Shown piece by piece: positions 20,556 through 31,969 of a DNA stretch of 64,000 nt. A program made the translations under genes and the position numbers. Positions within the stretch are counted from its first letter, which is position 1. Every line of letters begins with the position of its first letter. Under the pieces are notes generated by a model. The model had not been told where the DNA came from and did not search any database. It saw nothing but the letters and a program-made list of their open reading frames with translations. Origin of the DNA: Histoplasma ohiense (taxonomy: Eukaryota; Ascomycota; Eurotiomycetes; Onygenales; Ajellomycetaceae); contig JAEVHH010000005.1 in the NCBI GenBank assembly GCA_017607445.1, positions 2,361,001-2,425,000 of the forward strand, in the 5' to 3' direction.

Positions 20556-22135
20556 CGAGATTCAATCTGTCCAACGCGCAAAGAGACAATTCACACGGAA
20601 TAGCCTTCGCGCAGCAAATAGGAAGTACCGCGATCCCTTGCGAAGCTGGCTACCACATCGATTTTGTTGAAGTTTGGCAGCTATCGATGGCAGGCGTGGT
20701 AGTTTGGAGTGGAAAGGAAGACCGCGGAATAAATGTCGGCACTATGAGTAATATCTATTATTCTATGATAGTTTATTCATGGTGGTCATTTAAAAGAAAT
20801 GGTGGTAGTTATTCAATTCGAGAAAGAAGTAGCCCTTGCTTCACTTCTCCCTCCGAAACTAGCTTCTGAAGTGACAATGGTCACGCGTAATGATATTGCG
20901 CACCGACTGTTATCGATTCCAATTTCCCAGGTCGCGCGGCAGCTATAGGAGTCTTGCGAAAATAATAACGAGCGTGTGTCCCAGGCGAGCTGCGAAGGGG
21001 GGAATCAGTCCCTAAACGAGAGCAAGGACGGACTGAGCAAAAGGATGTCGCTACTGGAGAAAAACGCGCAATGAAATTATTATTAATGGGGACCCAAGTA
21101 AAGTTTTCAAAGGGAGTGGACAGCATCAAGGTCCAACTCAAAAGAGTAATTGTTTGCTGGTCAGCGCGGTGGAGCAAAAAAAAAAAGATAAATAAACAAA
21201 AATCCAGAGAAAGTTTGGATGGAGCCATCGAAGGCCCGAACAACCCCCGCAGACTTCCAGACCCTTATTAACTTCTTGGGCTCCACGAGAGATTCTAAAC
21301 TACCTTCAGGAAGGGAGGAGGCCTCCCGGCCCATACGTAGATTATGTAGAACGTCGACTCAACAACATGGGCGCTTGTCGCACCTTCACAGAAGTCTCAG
21401 TCTATCCAAACTTCCGGAGAATCGCAGCTCGAACTATGGACCCCACCGCGCTGGTTGGTGGTTCCATCACCAAACAATGGAGCCGGATTGCATTGGAACA
21501 AGCAATCGCCCTTTCACTCTGGCTCACTGATGATGGCCTCATGGCCACAAGGCATCAAGCCAAATCAGTAGAATTGCGAAATGCGAAGGCTGAAGGGCGC
21601 TTGAGTGAGAACCACCTCCCGGGGCAAGTTCCCCAGAGCAGTCAGTCCCCCAGACCATCATCCAAGGGTTGGTTGGTGGCGACGAAAGAAGGACCCATCC
21701 ATACCGGAAAGACGTAGGGTTAATTTACGGTGGTTCCACAGTGGTTCCACCGTTCCACGCCTGTCACGTGTCGCCACTTGTTCCGCCATTAATATCAGCG
21801 ACACATCGCCGATATTTCAACATCAAGTTGGCATTGAAACAGTGCAGGACTTCTTGACACCATTGGCGCACTGCTCAGTAACCACATAATCAGTGAATGC
21901 CACCATCAAGATACTACTGAATACTGCAAGCCACAATATACTGTTCTGTTGGTGAAATCAATGCTTGCATACTATTAAACTAGGCTAACTACTCTGTACT
22001 GTACAAATCAAACTATCTAAAGAAACAAGACATCCCAAGTGCAATGTAAATATCTTCTTGCCCAAGATTCATACACCAAGCAATCATCATTTTCATCACT
22101 ATTCAGTATCAGAATGTCATGCAATGCTGTCTTTT
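20556..22135. other. Non-repetitive flank upstream of the amylase gene; no convincing gene
   Basis: This is GC-normal sequence with CpG retained. Several overlapping open frames of 60-120 codons exist on both strands (for example 21367-21717 + and 21243-20881 -). They overlap one another, show no recognisable domain and are probably chance frames. The 20556-20880 part should hold the amylase promoter. A CGG-N9-CGG at 20725-20739 is one base wider than the CGG-N8-CGG spacing reported for AmyR, so I do not call it. From about 21890 the composition turns AT-rich. Confidence 0.5.
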
Positions 22136-22463
22136 TGTAACGGGTTAGCACCCATTAGTAGTTAACTTACGCAACCAACTCCGCTCCTGCACCTGCTCAT
22201 CCTTGTCATCGCGATCCCGCTCCGCATTCACATAGTTCCTAACGATTCCTCCACGTAACCCTTAATGTTCTCATCGCGATTCCACTCCGCGCTCGCGTAG
22301 TTCCTATCCGCGCTCGCGTAGTTCTTATCCGCGCTCGCGTAGTTCCTATCCGCGCTCGTGTAGTTCCTATCCGCGCTCGCGTAGTTCCTATCCGCGCTCG
22401 CGTAGTTCCTAACGATTCCTCCGCATAACTCTTAATATTCTTCCGCCCTGTGCTCCACTGTGG
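22136..22463 (+). repeat. Barely mutated Gypsy-B LTR fragment with 21-bp tandem repeats
   Basis: It starts at the LTR terminus TGTAACGGGTTAGCACCC and matches the 5' part of all Gypsy-B LTRs, but keeps its CpGs. At about 22281-22405 it contains six near-perfect 21-bp units built around CCTATCCGCGCTCGCGTAG. It breaks off at CTCCACTGTGG (22463), before the 3' part of the LTR. It serves as an internal reference for the pre-mutation sequence of the family. Confidence 0.85.
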
Positions 22464-22776
22464 CATGCATCCTTACAACTACTCACAAACATAGGGGTAT
22501 GTTTGAAATTTGCATTTTTATCATCAGTTTTCATAATATTTTAACTCTATAACTTGTTCAATAACATTCTACACTCTCTACAGCCTCTCTACAAGTGTAT
22601 ATTACACAAGTTGAGTGCTCATAGAGTCATCAATGCTCTTCTGTTCACTCAAGAATGTTGATGCAGTCTTTATCAGATCATTGAAATCAGAATCATTGAT
22701 GAATTTTGTTACTGAAAAGACTGATAAGAGATAGAAGAAAACTGTCACAATGTCTTTTTCAGTTCTCAAAAAAATC
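22464..22776. other. AT-rich spacer, nothing recognised
   Basis: No open frame of note, no LTR terminus and no RNA gene was seen. It lies between an unmutated LTR fragment and a heavily mutated one. Confidence 0.5.
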
Positions 22777-23075
22777 TGTAACAGATATATTTTGATTAAT
22801 AATCTAGCACTATTCTAAATACAGATTACAAATTGATTAAGAGAAAAAAAATCAGAAGAAAAAATCATACAAAAAAAGTTCTTATAAAAAAACAATCAGA
22901 GTGAAAAAATATCAGAAGTCATTTCACAGTGAAATATGAAGTGAAAGAATATTAAAAATTATACAGAAGAATTGTTAGAACTATATAAATATAAAATATA
23001 AAATGAAAGAAATTATATAAAAGAATTGTTAGAGACTATATAAATGTGAAGTGTGATAACAGAGATGTAATGCAC
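22777..23075 (-). repeat. Heavily mutated, truncated Gypsy-B LTR
   Basis: The minus-strand LTR ends with TGTAACAGATATATTTTGATTAAT at its + strand start (22777). It continues through ATTACAAATTGATTAAG and the AAGAAAAAA and TATAAAA... equivalents of the family. It is one of the most AT-converted copies: most GC positions retained elsewhere are A/T here. The 5' part beyond about 23075 is absent. It is probably a solo LTR remnant. Confidence 0.75.
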
Positions 23076-23118
23076 TTGTTTATTATTTCCTTATTATATT
23101 ATCTTCGTTTATTCTTAC

Positions 23119-26048
23119 TATGACGGGTTAGCATCCGTTAGTAGTTAACTTACGCAATCAACCCCTTCTGCCTCATGCTCCACACTTGCATACATCTACT
23201 CATCTCTGTTATTGCACTCTGTGCTCATATAGCCTCTAATGATTCTTCTGTGTAACCTCTTCTGCCTCACACTCTGTGCTTGTGTAGTTTTAATGATTCT
23301 TCTGTGTAACTCTCAATGTTCTTTCACTCTGTACTTCATTCTGTGCTTCACTGTGAGACAGCTTCTGATATTCTTCTGCTCTGATTTTCTCTCTATAAGA
23401 ACTCTTTTTGTATGATCTTTTCTTCTGATCTCTTTTCTCTTTCTTTTCTTAATCAATTTATAATCTGTATTTAGAATAGTGTTAGATTGTTAATTGAAGT
23501 ACACTTATTACATTACAAATTGATTCATCTATGTCAGCCCAAGTGTTCTATGTTTATGATTGCACTCAGATGCTCAAGTTAAGAATAAATTATCAAGTCT
23601 TCACAAAGCTGTGTTGTTGTGATAACATCTGCAATTTTCAAAGTTCTACAAAGTCATATCACTGTGATAGTGCTGTGAAGAAGTCTGAGTGCTTATAAAG
23701 TATTTTCTTCAAGAATAAGAACTGAATCTTCTGATTTTCAAGCTATCAGAACTAAGAACTATAATCTTGTATAAAAATGAAATGAATTACAAACATTTCT
23801 TTATAAGTAAGAACTGAAGTCTTGCTGAAGATAACACTGAGCTTTGTAATTTTCTTCAGCAGCAATTCTTACAGATAATGAAGCTTCAATAACAACTGAA
23901 TCATCTGAGTATGAATATATCAGAAACTACACAGACATCAACATTTTCTGCATATAAAAGAAAAAAATATTTCTCTCTTCTCAATAAGTTCACAGAAGAG
24001 CTCTCAATCTATCTAATCTGAAAATAAAAGATAAAAATCAAGTTCAAAGAAAATGAGTCTGTGATAGACTCTCTGCTTTCACAAGCTCACTATATTCATA
24101 GTCAGCTAGAAGAAGACACTCTAACAAAATTTCAATTCTAAATTGAATCATGTATATATAAAATGTGTATCTCTGAAAAAGTCTTTCATCAACTGAATGT
24201 TCTATTCTTGAACTCTACACTGCAAGCACATATGATGCAGTGACTAAACAAAAATCATCAGTGAAATACTTCTCTAGTGAACTATCTGTCTGATTTCAAT
24301 AGCAAGATTTATGAAGTAGAAGAACAGAACTGAAATGATGCTGTGAAAATTAATCATCTGAGTCAACACATCAGTTTTAAACTGCTTAAGCTCTGTATTT
24401 TGTATCTTATATTCTTGCATTATCACAACTACTGCACTCATTTGCATCAACTCAACAACAATCTTGCATATTTCAACACTGTACAAGAAAGCTGTAACAA
24501 TTGTAGACAGAACTTTACATCTATCACTGCATCAACTACATCAATCATCTCCACAGACACTATGAATTGAATCTTTTATGTGAACACAGAACAGTCAAGA
24601 ATATCTGATCTCTTCAGATGAAAAGTTACTGATCAAATTGTCTGAGAAGTTTGCATTCATTGCAATAGACTGAAGTACTTTGCAAGTCAGTGCATCAATG
24701 CAGTGATCTCAGCTTCTACACTGTGTGTGAACACAACTACATTCATGAATGAACAAGAACAGAGAAACAAAGAGCTCTCACTCTAAAACACAGATAAAAG
24801 CTTAAAAAGCAAAAAGCAAGCTGAAGATTTGAACAGAAAATACAAGTGAATGCAATCATAGTCTTCATCATTGTAAATAGTCTAGTCAATGTACAAGCAA
24901 TGATAGACAGTGATTTTCTTCACTATACTCTTATAAACACTCAGTTGATTGAAAAGCATAAGCTTCAGTGTATCTTCTTTTTCAAACTGTATAAGCTCAG
25001 TGAATTCAATGACCCCAGAGGATTCATCTTCTACAATATGATAAAGTTCAACATCAATGTAGAAGGACATGAAAAAAGAAATGTTTATACATATAAAATG
25101 CAAGATCTTGAGTATGACTTAATGCTCAGTCTGTCATGATTTACAGAATTTGAAACTCTGATAGATGCACACAACTGTTGTCTAATCTTTTCAGAAGGCA
25201 ACTGTGTTTATGAAAAGAATATCAACAGAACCACTGATCTCACTCAGATATCAGCAGAAGCATTCAAGCTACTAATTCATCAAACATGCAAAAAGAAGAA
25301 TGTTCAAGTGTTTGCTGCTAGTATGATAAATATCAAGAAAGTGTTAGAAAAGCTAGAACTCAAGAATCTCAAGAAACTGTACAAAGAACTACTCAAATTG
25401 TATAAAAACTTCACAGATATATTCAATGAAAAGAAAGCTGAAAAGCTTTCCTCTCATCAAGAATGCAGTATAGATCATATGATCAAACTCATCAAAAAGA
25501 ATGATAAAAATTCACAATCACTCTGAGATTCTCTCTATAGTATATCACACAATGAGCTTTTTGTTCTATGAAAAACACTCAATGAATTACTGAATAAAGA
25601 TTTTATTTGTGTTAGCAACTCATCTGCTGCAGCATCTGTGCTATTTGCAAAGAAATCAGAAGAAGACTTATGATTCTGTGTTGACTATCAAGAACTTAAC
25701 AAAATCACATGAAAGAATTGATACTCTCTTCCACTCATCAATGAAACACTTGAATGAATAGAAAAAGCAAAATGATTTACAAAACTTGATATCTCTGCAG
25801 CTTTCTATAAGATAAGAATTAATGAAGATGATGAATAGCTAACTGTCTTCCACACACACTATGAATTATATGAATGAACTGTGACCCTCTTTGAATTGGC
25901 GAATGCTTCAAGCATATTTCAGAAATACATTAACTGAGCCTTACAAGATCTGCTTGATGAGATTGCTTCAGTGTACATGAATGATATTCTGATCTTCACT
26001 GATGGATTGCTTGCTGAATACTGCAAACATATATGACAAGTGCTTGAC
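23119..26048 (+). mobile_element. Gypsy-B3 part 1: 5' LTR, gag, protease, RT start
   Basis: The 5' LTR is 23119-23512 (TATGACGGGTTAGC...ACTTATTACA, 394 bp), followed by the primer-binding site TTACAAATTGATT at 23513-23525. Degenerate gag occupies about 23880-24786 and differs in sequence from the gag of B4-B6, so B3 belongs to a subfamily. Its zinc knuckle reads CIHCNRLKYFASQC, with Tyr in place of His. Protease (MIDSDFLHYTLIN; active-site DSG changed to DSD) spans 24846-25139. RT runs from about 25560 to 26048, with YMND near 25976. The copy is interrupted by a hAT element at 26049 and continues at 31970. Confidence 0.88.
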
Positions 26049-26591
26049 TAGGCTGGCTGGTGGGACCATGAATTTCACATTTGATTTGATTTGATTTGAT
26101 CCCAGTCCATTTCTTGGCGTGATTTCCAGTGAGACCAGAATCAGAATGAGAGTGTAAAGGGATCAAAATTTTCAGAAATGAAGTGTAAAAGAACCAGATT
26201 TAGATTTAACATGATTATTATGAGATCAACAAAATTTATTATTCCATGCAAAGTGACTGACTATGAAAAATAAGAACATGACCTGGGACTGATCATGATT
26301 TTAGCTCAAGTTTGGTCCCATTCTGATGATTATGTAATACATGACAATTGGTAATGATTATTGATAATGCTCACAATACATGACAATTGGTAACAATTAT
26401 TGGTAACACTCACAAGCTCATTAATACTATATACAATCACACTCAATTTTTTTCTCCACTATATCATTGAAAGAGAATTCTGTCATAATAGAATTCTTAT
26501 CAACAATTTCTTTTTCTTTTTCATGTTTAATCATCATCAATTTCTTTACAGTTTCTTCTTGCAATTGATTACAACAATAGTGATAAATATC

Positions 26592-28826
26592 TCAACTTGA
26601 GTTAAACTTTCTCTTCATATCAACTTCTGTCAATGGAATTGTCAGAATATTGTGTGTCATCATTGTCACTGTTGAGTACTGACTGCTGATCATCCTCCAC
26701 AGATCTAAAATAGATTTTCCTTTGATATTAACAGAATCATCATATAGATAGCAGTCAAATTCAGTGTTACAAGAATTTTGTTTACTCAGATTTTCAGCAG
26801 CAATCAACAAGTGCAAATTCTTAATCAATAAATATTAGTAACAGATTAATATCAATATCTCAGTGAGTATTATAAAAAACAAAGTTACTAATCAAAGAAT
26901 CATACTCTATTGACTTTTCAATTTGTGTATTATTCTGTTTATATTGTCAATAGTTGTCATTGTAGTATGTTCAAGCTATATCAATATAGATTTGTCATTC
27001 TTCTGCTGTCCAATCCTCAGAAGTATATACATTGATTCAACAAGAGAAATCAAGTACAGCAGCAACAGCATAGTAATCAGCAAATAGTTGATTGATTCTC
27101 ATATAATACTCTGCAAGTTTGTCTCAAGCTCTTTCAATTGCTGCAGAAATAACTCTATTTCAGAATTGCTCTTCTCATATACAAATTATCTGAGTTTTCA
27201 AATGAGTAAATAAACTGTTGTATATTCATCAAGAAGATTGCATCATTGATGTTACTGTAATAGACACAGTCTTTGTTGTTTTGTAAAAGATAAACAACAG
27301 TTCAACAATATATTTTAACTGTGTTCACTCTGTATCAGAAAGTTTCAGAGCACAAATCTTCTCTCACTCAGAATTCTGAATTCAATGATTCACAGTATCT
27401 TTTAGTCAAAGTGCTCAAACTGTCATCTTATAGATAGAACTCCATCATATTCAAATATTTTGTATCATATTAAGAGAAGAAACTGAGCTGTGTGTGGCTT
27501 GAATATCATGAAATCATTGTTGTTGTTTGGGAGAAGTACTGATTGCATTGACAATGTGACAAATCTAAAAAAGATAATGAGATAGTTAGCAAATTGATCA
27601 ATTTTCACTGAAGCATTATCAAATATCATTACCTTGCAAAGGATTGATGAGAATGTGATGTGAGTAACAATTTCAACATCATTCTCATCAAAACAACTGA
27701 TCAGTTCTGTGTTTTCAGATTCAATATTCAGACTTTTAATCAATACTTGAACAACAAGCTGAATAATATGTGCAATACAGAGAATATATCCACATTTACT
27801 ATTTCATCTATACAATATCAGTTTTTGTTTCAGACTCTGCATCATAATCAAGTTGTTTGCTGCATTGTCTGTTGTAATTGTGAGAAGATCTGACAAAATA
27901 TCTCAGTAATCATTTTTAATGATTATCATGAGAATATCAGTCATATATTCATCTGTATGACTGCTCTTCAATTGTTCAAAGTCAATCAATTTCTCTTTAT
28001 AATTCCAATCCTCATCAATAAAATAACAAACTGCACTCAAAAAAGATGAATTGTTGATATTTGTTCATATATTCACTGTCAGTGATATCTTCTGTTGTTT
28101 CTTCAACAGAAGTTCAAGTTGTCGCATATCATTGTTGTAATATGTATTCAGAGAAGAGTGGAGACTGAATTGATGAGGAATTTGAATATATGAATTAAGC
28201 ATTTGAAGTAAAGTTTGAAATTCTGAGTTTTCAACAGCACACAGTGGAAGATTCAAGAATATATATAGATGTAGAAGTTGTTCTCAAAAATTGTCTGATG
28301 AAAGAGTTGAAATTGAAAGATTGACATCAGTTCATTGTTGTTGTCACATGTTTTTCTGCAAAATAGTACATAAGTGTTATCAAATATTGTTATCATTAAT
28401 GAGAGTAGATGATATAAGTATCAGTCTATGAAGAATATTCTGATGTTTTCCTCTAAGCTGTAGACAATCAGCAGATTTCAAATGTTGTGTGATTTCTTCT
28501 GATTTATGTTCACTTCAGAATGAATGTTTTTGTATGAAGTTGCAATGATTACAGCAGAGAAATGACTCTTCAGTGATCTTCACAGCAATTTGTTGAAAGT
28601 TTTTCCATAGATCTTCTCATTGTCTATACTGACTTTTTTATAGATTGTGTTGTTTTTCATCATCAAGAAAAAAGAAAGTGTGCATTCATCAGACTTGAAA
28701 GAGCTCATCTTGTAAGAATTTGTAAATAATATAAATCATTTAATTCACTCTTATTTCTATAAGATCTTGAATCTTCATTAAAGAAGGTGATGAATTCTCT
28801 GATTCAGCAATTACTGAAGTTGTCAT
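26592..28826 (-). pseudogene. hAT transposase (degenerate)
   Basis: The likely start is ATG at 28826 (MTTSVIAESENS...). A possible BED-type zinc finger segment follows (CCNHCNF...H, about 28545-28580). Mid-protein, 28256-28065 encodes a block ending QQKISLTVNI, equivalent to the conserved hAT 'KISLTxD.WTS' core. The C-terminus (26828-26592) holds the hATC dimerisation domain: LDLWRMISSQYSTVTMM followed by ILTIPLTEVDMKRKFNSS. This is the (Y)P-LS-MA-DILSIP...VERxFS signature with RIP-like substitutions. Multiple stops and frame losses separate these blocks, so the gene is dead. Length (about 740 codons) is normal for the family. Confidence 0.85.
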
Positions 28827-29334
28827 AATGAATATAAATGATGAGAAATTATGTGTGGAATGAATTCTGAGAATAATAAAGTTAAGAAATTTGTTGAGTT
28901 TTTTTTTACTCTCTTTTCATTAACCCACTCTAATTGGTTAGAACACTAGTAGAATATATTTATAAACAACAACAAAATTATGATAAAATAGAAAAGAATG
29001 ATAATTAAAATATTAAAAATATTATTAAGGTTTATAAGTATTGAAAAGTTGATTCATTAGATATATTATCTATCTCTAATATATCACAATTCCACAGTAT
29101 GAATTTATCATCTTTCATTGTTTACCAATACTATATGTAAAGTCACACACACCTTACAGTATACATACACATATATATATATATATATATCATGAGCATA
29201 ATATCACTACAATAATATATTCTCACAACAAAGAATTGCATAACATAAAATATCAAATAAAAAATTTATAATCTCTGACAGATAATAATACAATTAATTT
29301 AACAAAAATATTAAAAAATAAACATGTAAAAAAA

Positions 29335-29500
29335 AATTTTTTTCTTAGATCATTTTCTCTTCTTCTTCAATTTTCTTCTTCTTTTTCAATTTTCTTCTTC
29401 TTCTTCAATTTTCTTCTTCTTCTTCTTCTTTTTCTCTTTCTCTTTCTCTTTATTCTTCACAATTCAATTCTTTTCTTTCTTCTTCTTTCTCTTTTTCTTC
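29335..29500. repeat. TTC-rich low-complexity tract
   Basis: This dense (TTC)n/(TCT)n sequence corresponds on the minus strand to the Lys/Glu-rich C-terminus of the ORF at 29340-30282. Confidence 0.8.
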
Positions 29501-30282
29501 TTCTCATTCAAGAAAACAATCATCTCAAAACCCTTCTCAGCTATCTTCTCAGATGAGGAAGAATTTTTCTCTCTTTTCATCAGATTCATTTAAGCTTCAA
29601 AGTTTTGTATCTTTTGATCTGCTGTCTCAGATTCTATCTCTGCAGCAAGCAAATTAGCATACTCAGAAAACAATGCTGTCTCCTCAATATTCTGAATCAT
29701 TGAGTATATACAAGATCTAAACAAGGCTTCAATGCTCTGATTCTCTTCAAAAGTCTGCTAATCAATTAGACAACAGAATCATTATCAAAAAGCATTATCA
29801 ATGAATATATTCAAAATACAATCTATCAGCTTGAGCTTTTTTGTCTTATAGACAAACACATCTTCAATCTTCTTCTGATAGCATTTTTTCACAGCTGTCA
29901 TCTTCTCAGCTCTCTCTCTTTTCATCTTGATCTCAAATCATTTTCATGAGTACTTCTGATCTCAGCATTGCTGCATGAGCAACTCCACTGCTTTTTTCTT
30001 CAACTTCTCACACATTGAGTCATCAGCATCATTTCTTTCATAATATTAGTCAAATTTCAATAGAAGCATTACTCAAAATCATTATCAATCTACTCTATTA
30101 CAGAGTTTTTTCAAGACAATATGATGTGTCTTGTGGTCAGTCTCTTCACACTTGAAGAATTCTTTCTTTTTTCTCTCAAGATGATGACAGTGCTTGCATG
30201 TCTTGATGATATACAGAGCCATCAAATGTTTCTTGAAGAGAGAAACAGACATATTTTCAGCAGAAGAAGAGAAGAGAAACAT
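29340..30282 (-). pseudogene. Accessory ORF inside the hAT: Cys/His motif plus Lys/Glu-rich coiled-coil tail
   Basis: The first block (30282-30085) begins MFLFSSSAENMSVSLFKK and contains CKHCHHLERKKKEFFKCEE, a CxxC...C arrangement with His nearby. After a change of frame (lesion or intron near 30085) a second long frame continues for about 240 codons. It is rich in Lys, Glu and Gln (KMKRERAEKMTAVKK; NIEETALFSEYANLLAAEIE) and ends in poly-Lys/Glu. Only a handful of TGA stops interrupt it. I do not recognise a family. Position inside the hAT, outside the transposase, suggests a captured or accessory gene, but co-mobilisation is inferred from the element boundaries only. Confidence 0.45.
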
Positions 30283-30289
30283 ATTTTAA

Positions 30290-31111
30290 TTGTGATGATA
30301 AAGATTTCTAGAGAAAATAATATATTCTTTTTATAAGTTACTATCTGTGCAGAAATGTGATGAGAAGAACAGAGATATATCAAAGAATTCAAGAAGAAAG
30401 AAAATCTACTTCTATATATTATAAGAAATTACATATTTCATAGCAACACTGTTTGTATTTTTGTATTATTTGTTGATATCATATGCTGTATGCACTCTGC
30501 AAGTTATATTATAGCTGAATGCAGATGAGATGTTTCTTTGTTGCTATAGAGATTATTTACATATACAATCTTTCAGTTTAACATTCACACATGTTTTTTT
30601 TTTCTTTGTTCTTTCTCTCTTCTCTCTCTAACCCATCATAATTCTGCAGCAGTATGTTAACTATTAAAAGCAATATGAATATCTCAATGTTTTCTGTGAA
30701 TGAATACTGATTGATTAATTGATTCTATTTAGCAAATTCATTATCACAAATCTCTGTTCTTCTCTCTCTGAAATCTATATATCTATTCTCTGTGTTCATT
30801 CTCTCTCATTCTCTGATTTCTTCTCTCTTGCTCTTCAATTCCTCCCTTCTCTCAATGAAAAAAATGGTCTGTGATAAGAGTATCTCTCATCAGAGAGCAA
30901 TGCCAACAACTGCTGCTTCTCATAAGACAGTATATAAGCAGCAAGTGGCAGAGTGGAAAGTGATCTGAGTCTATCATCATGAATGACATCTCAATACTCA
31001 CTGTGCTGTGTGGGAGATGCACAACCCCCGCCCTCATATGAAAAAAATGGATAAGCAGAGTATGAAATTCAAAGTAACATTTTTTGATAACACTAGATAC
31101 TAATATGAAAG
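30290..31111. other. hAT interior between accessory ORF and H3-like sequence; possible H3 tail
   Basis: Mostly AT-rich, with no clear gene to about 30840. From 30856 the + strand reads a basic stretch (MKKMVCDKSISHQRAM..., then SHKTVYKQQVAEWK). This could be a degraded N-terminal tail of the H3-like protein that follows, separated from it by a stop and a frame change. Evidence for that link is weak. Confidence 0.3.
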
Positions 31112-31400
31112 TAGAAGCTATTCATGAAATCTGTTATTATCAGAAGTCTGAGAATCTCATTTTTCTCAAGATCACATTTGCATGTTTTGTTTGAGAGATT
31201 GATGAGAGAAAGTATTGCTTTCAGCATTCTGCTCTCAATGCTCTTCAAGTTGTCATAAAGACAACATTGATCACACTTTTTGAATGTATGATATCATATG
31301 AAAACAGATGTAACAATATCTTACTAATCATTTCATAGATGATCTTAAGACTATGATTCATTATGAGTGAATGACTCTCACTGTGAGAGATATTAGATTG
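31112..31400 (+). pseudogene. Histone H3-like (possibly CenH3-like) fold, degenerate
   Basis: The + frame from 31112 reads VEAIHEICYYQKSENLIF, aligning with the (V)ALREIRRYQKSTELLI block of histone H3. TFACFV-stop-EI follows, matching the H3 signature PFQRLVREI; Cys and the stop (TGA) are exactly what CGT/CGA become after C-to-T. YCFQHSALNALQ matches RFQSSAVMALQ, and TLITLFE matches AYLVGLFE. Beyond, ILRL-FIMSE resembles the last helix (IQLARRIRGER). The spacing between blocks is that of alphaN, alpha1 and alpha2, with a shortened loop 1 region. Divergence from canonical H3 is high even after allowing for transitions, so a CenH3-like or transposon-adapted H3 is as likely as a captured core H3. 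It is broken by at least four stops. Confidence 0.65.
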
Positions 31401-31969
31401 ATGATGAAGATTGCTGAAGAATTGAGTAGTAATTTTTTTGACAATTATAAATTGAACAAATGAGTTTTGTTTTATTTTTATTTTTATTTTTTTTCATTAT
31501 TTTTTTTTTTTGCTGAAGGTTTTTGTTTTTTTTTTTTTTATAATATTCTCAGTTGTTGTTTTTGTTTTTGTTTTTTAATTTTCAAAATGTCTACAGGCAT
31601 ATAATGATATTTCTGTTGTGACATCAAAAAGATAATGATATTTGGTAACACTCACATCATAATTAGCTATCATTCAGCATAAAGATATATGTATTATGTA
31701 ATTATGAGTAAGTCATGATTCTGTTTGATTCTGTTTTGTAAAATGGGACCAAACAGAACTGTGACCCAGAAATCAAGATAAGAACAGTATTCAGAATCTA
31801 AATATTTCTCATAAACAGTGAAATGAAATCAGAGCTATAATACAAACAGTGTAAAGTGACTGATTTGAAAAACAATATATGAGATCAGAATCAAAATATA
31901 TGAGAATGAGACCAACACTAAAATTGATCATGGTTTCATACACAGTCACACGGCCAGTCTATGCTTGAC

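Larger units (their letters stand above)
26049..31961 (-). mobile_element. hAT DNA transposon (5.9 kb) with two extra genes
   Basis: The element is bounded by terminal inverted repeats TAGRCTGGCYG (left TAGGCTGGCTG; right end is the complement of TAGACTGGCCG). The exact 8-bp target duplication TGCTTGAC lies at 26041-26048 and 31962-31969, the hAT hallmark. The minus-strand transposase lies at 26592-28826. A second degenerate minus-strand ORF is at 29340-30282 and a degenerate histone H3-like sequence on the + strand at 31112-31400. Subterminal repeats (GGTAACACTCACA) occur near both ends (26400 and 31645). The same ends recur in the short element at 43051-44209. It inserted into the RT of Gypsy-B3. 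Confidence 0.92.

Noticed and set aside
20725..20739. AmyR-type binding site upstream of the amylase gene
   Set aside because: Spacing is CGG-N9-CGG, one base off the reported CGG-N8-CGG, and only one such pair was seen.
20881..21889. Overlapping ORFs of 60-120 codons on both strands beside the amylase gene
   Set aside because: They overlap each other in several frames and show no domain, signal or splice logic; expected by chance in GC-normal DNA.
22239..22466. Minus-strand ORF with a repeated seven-residue RIGTTRA-like peptide
   Set aside because: It is the translation of the 21-bp DNA repeat in the LTR fragment; no start context or flanking coding sequence.
24882..25103. Minus-strand ORFs antisense to the Gypsy-B protease (also 52245-52466)
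   Set aside because: They are shadows of the real protease frame on the opposite strand, kept open by composition.
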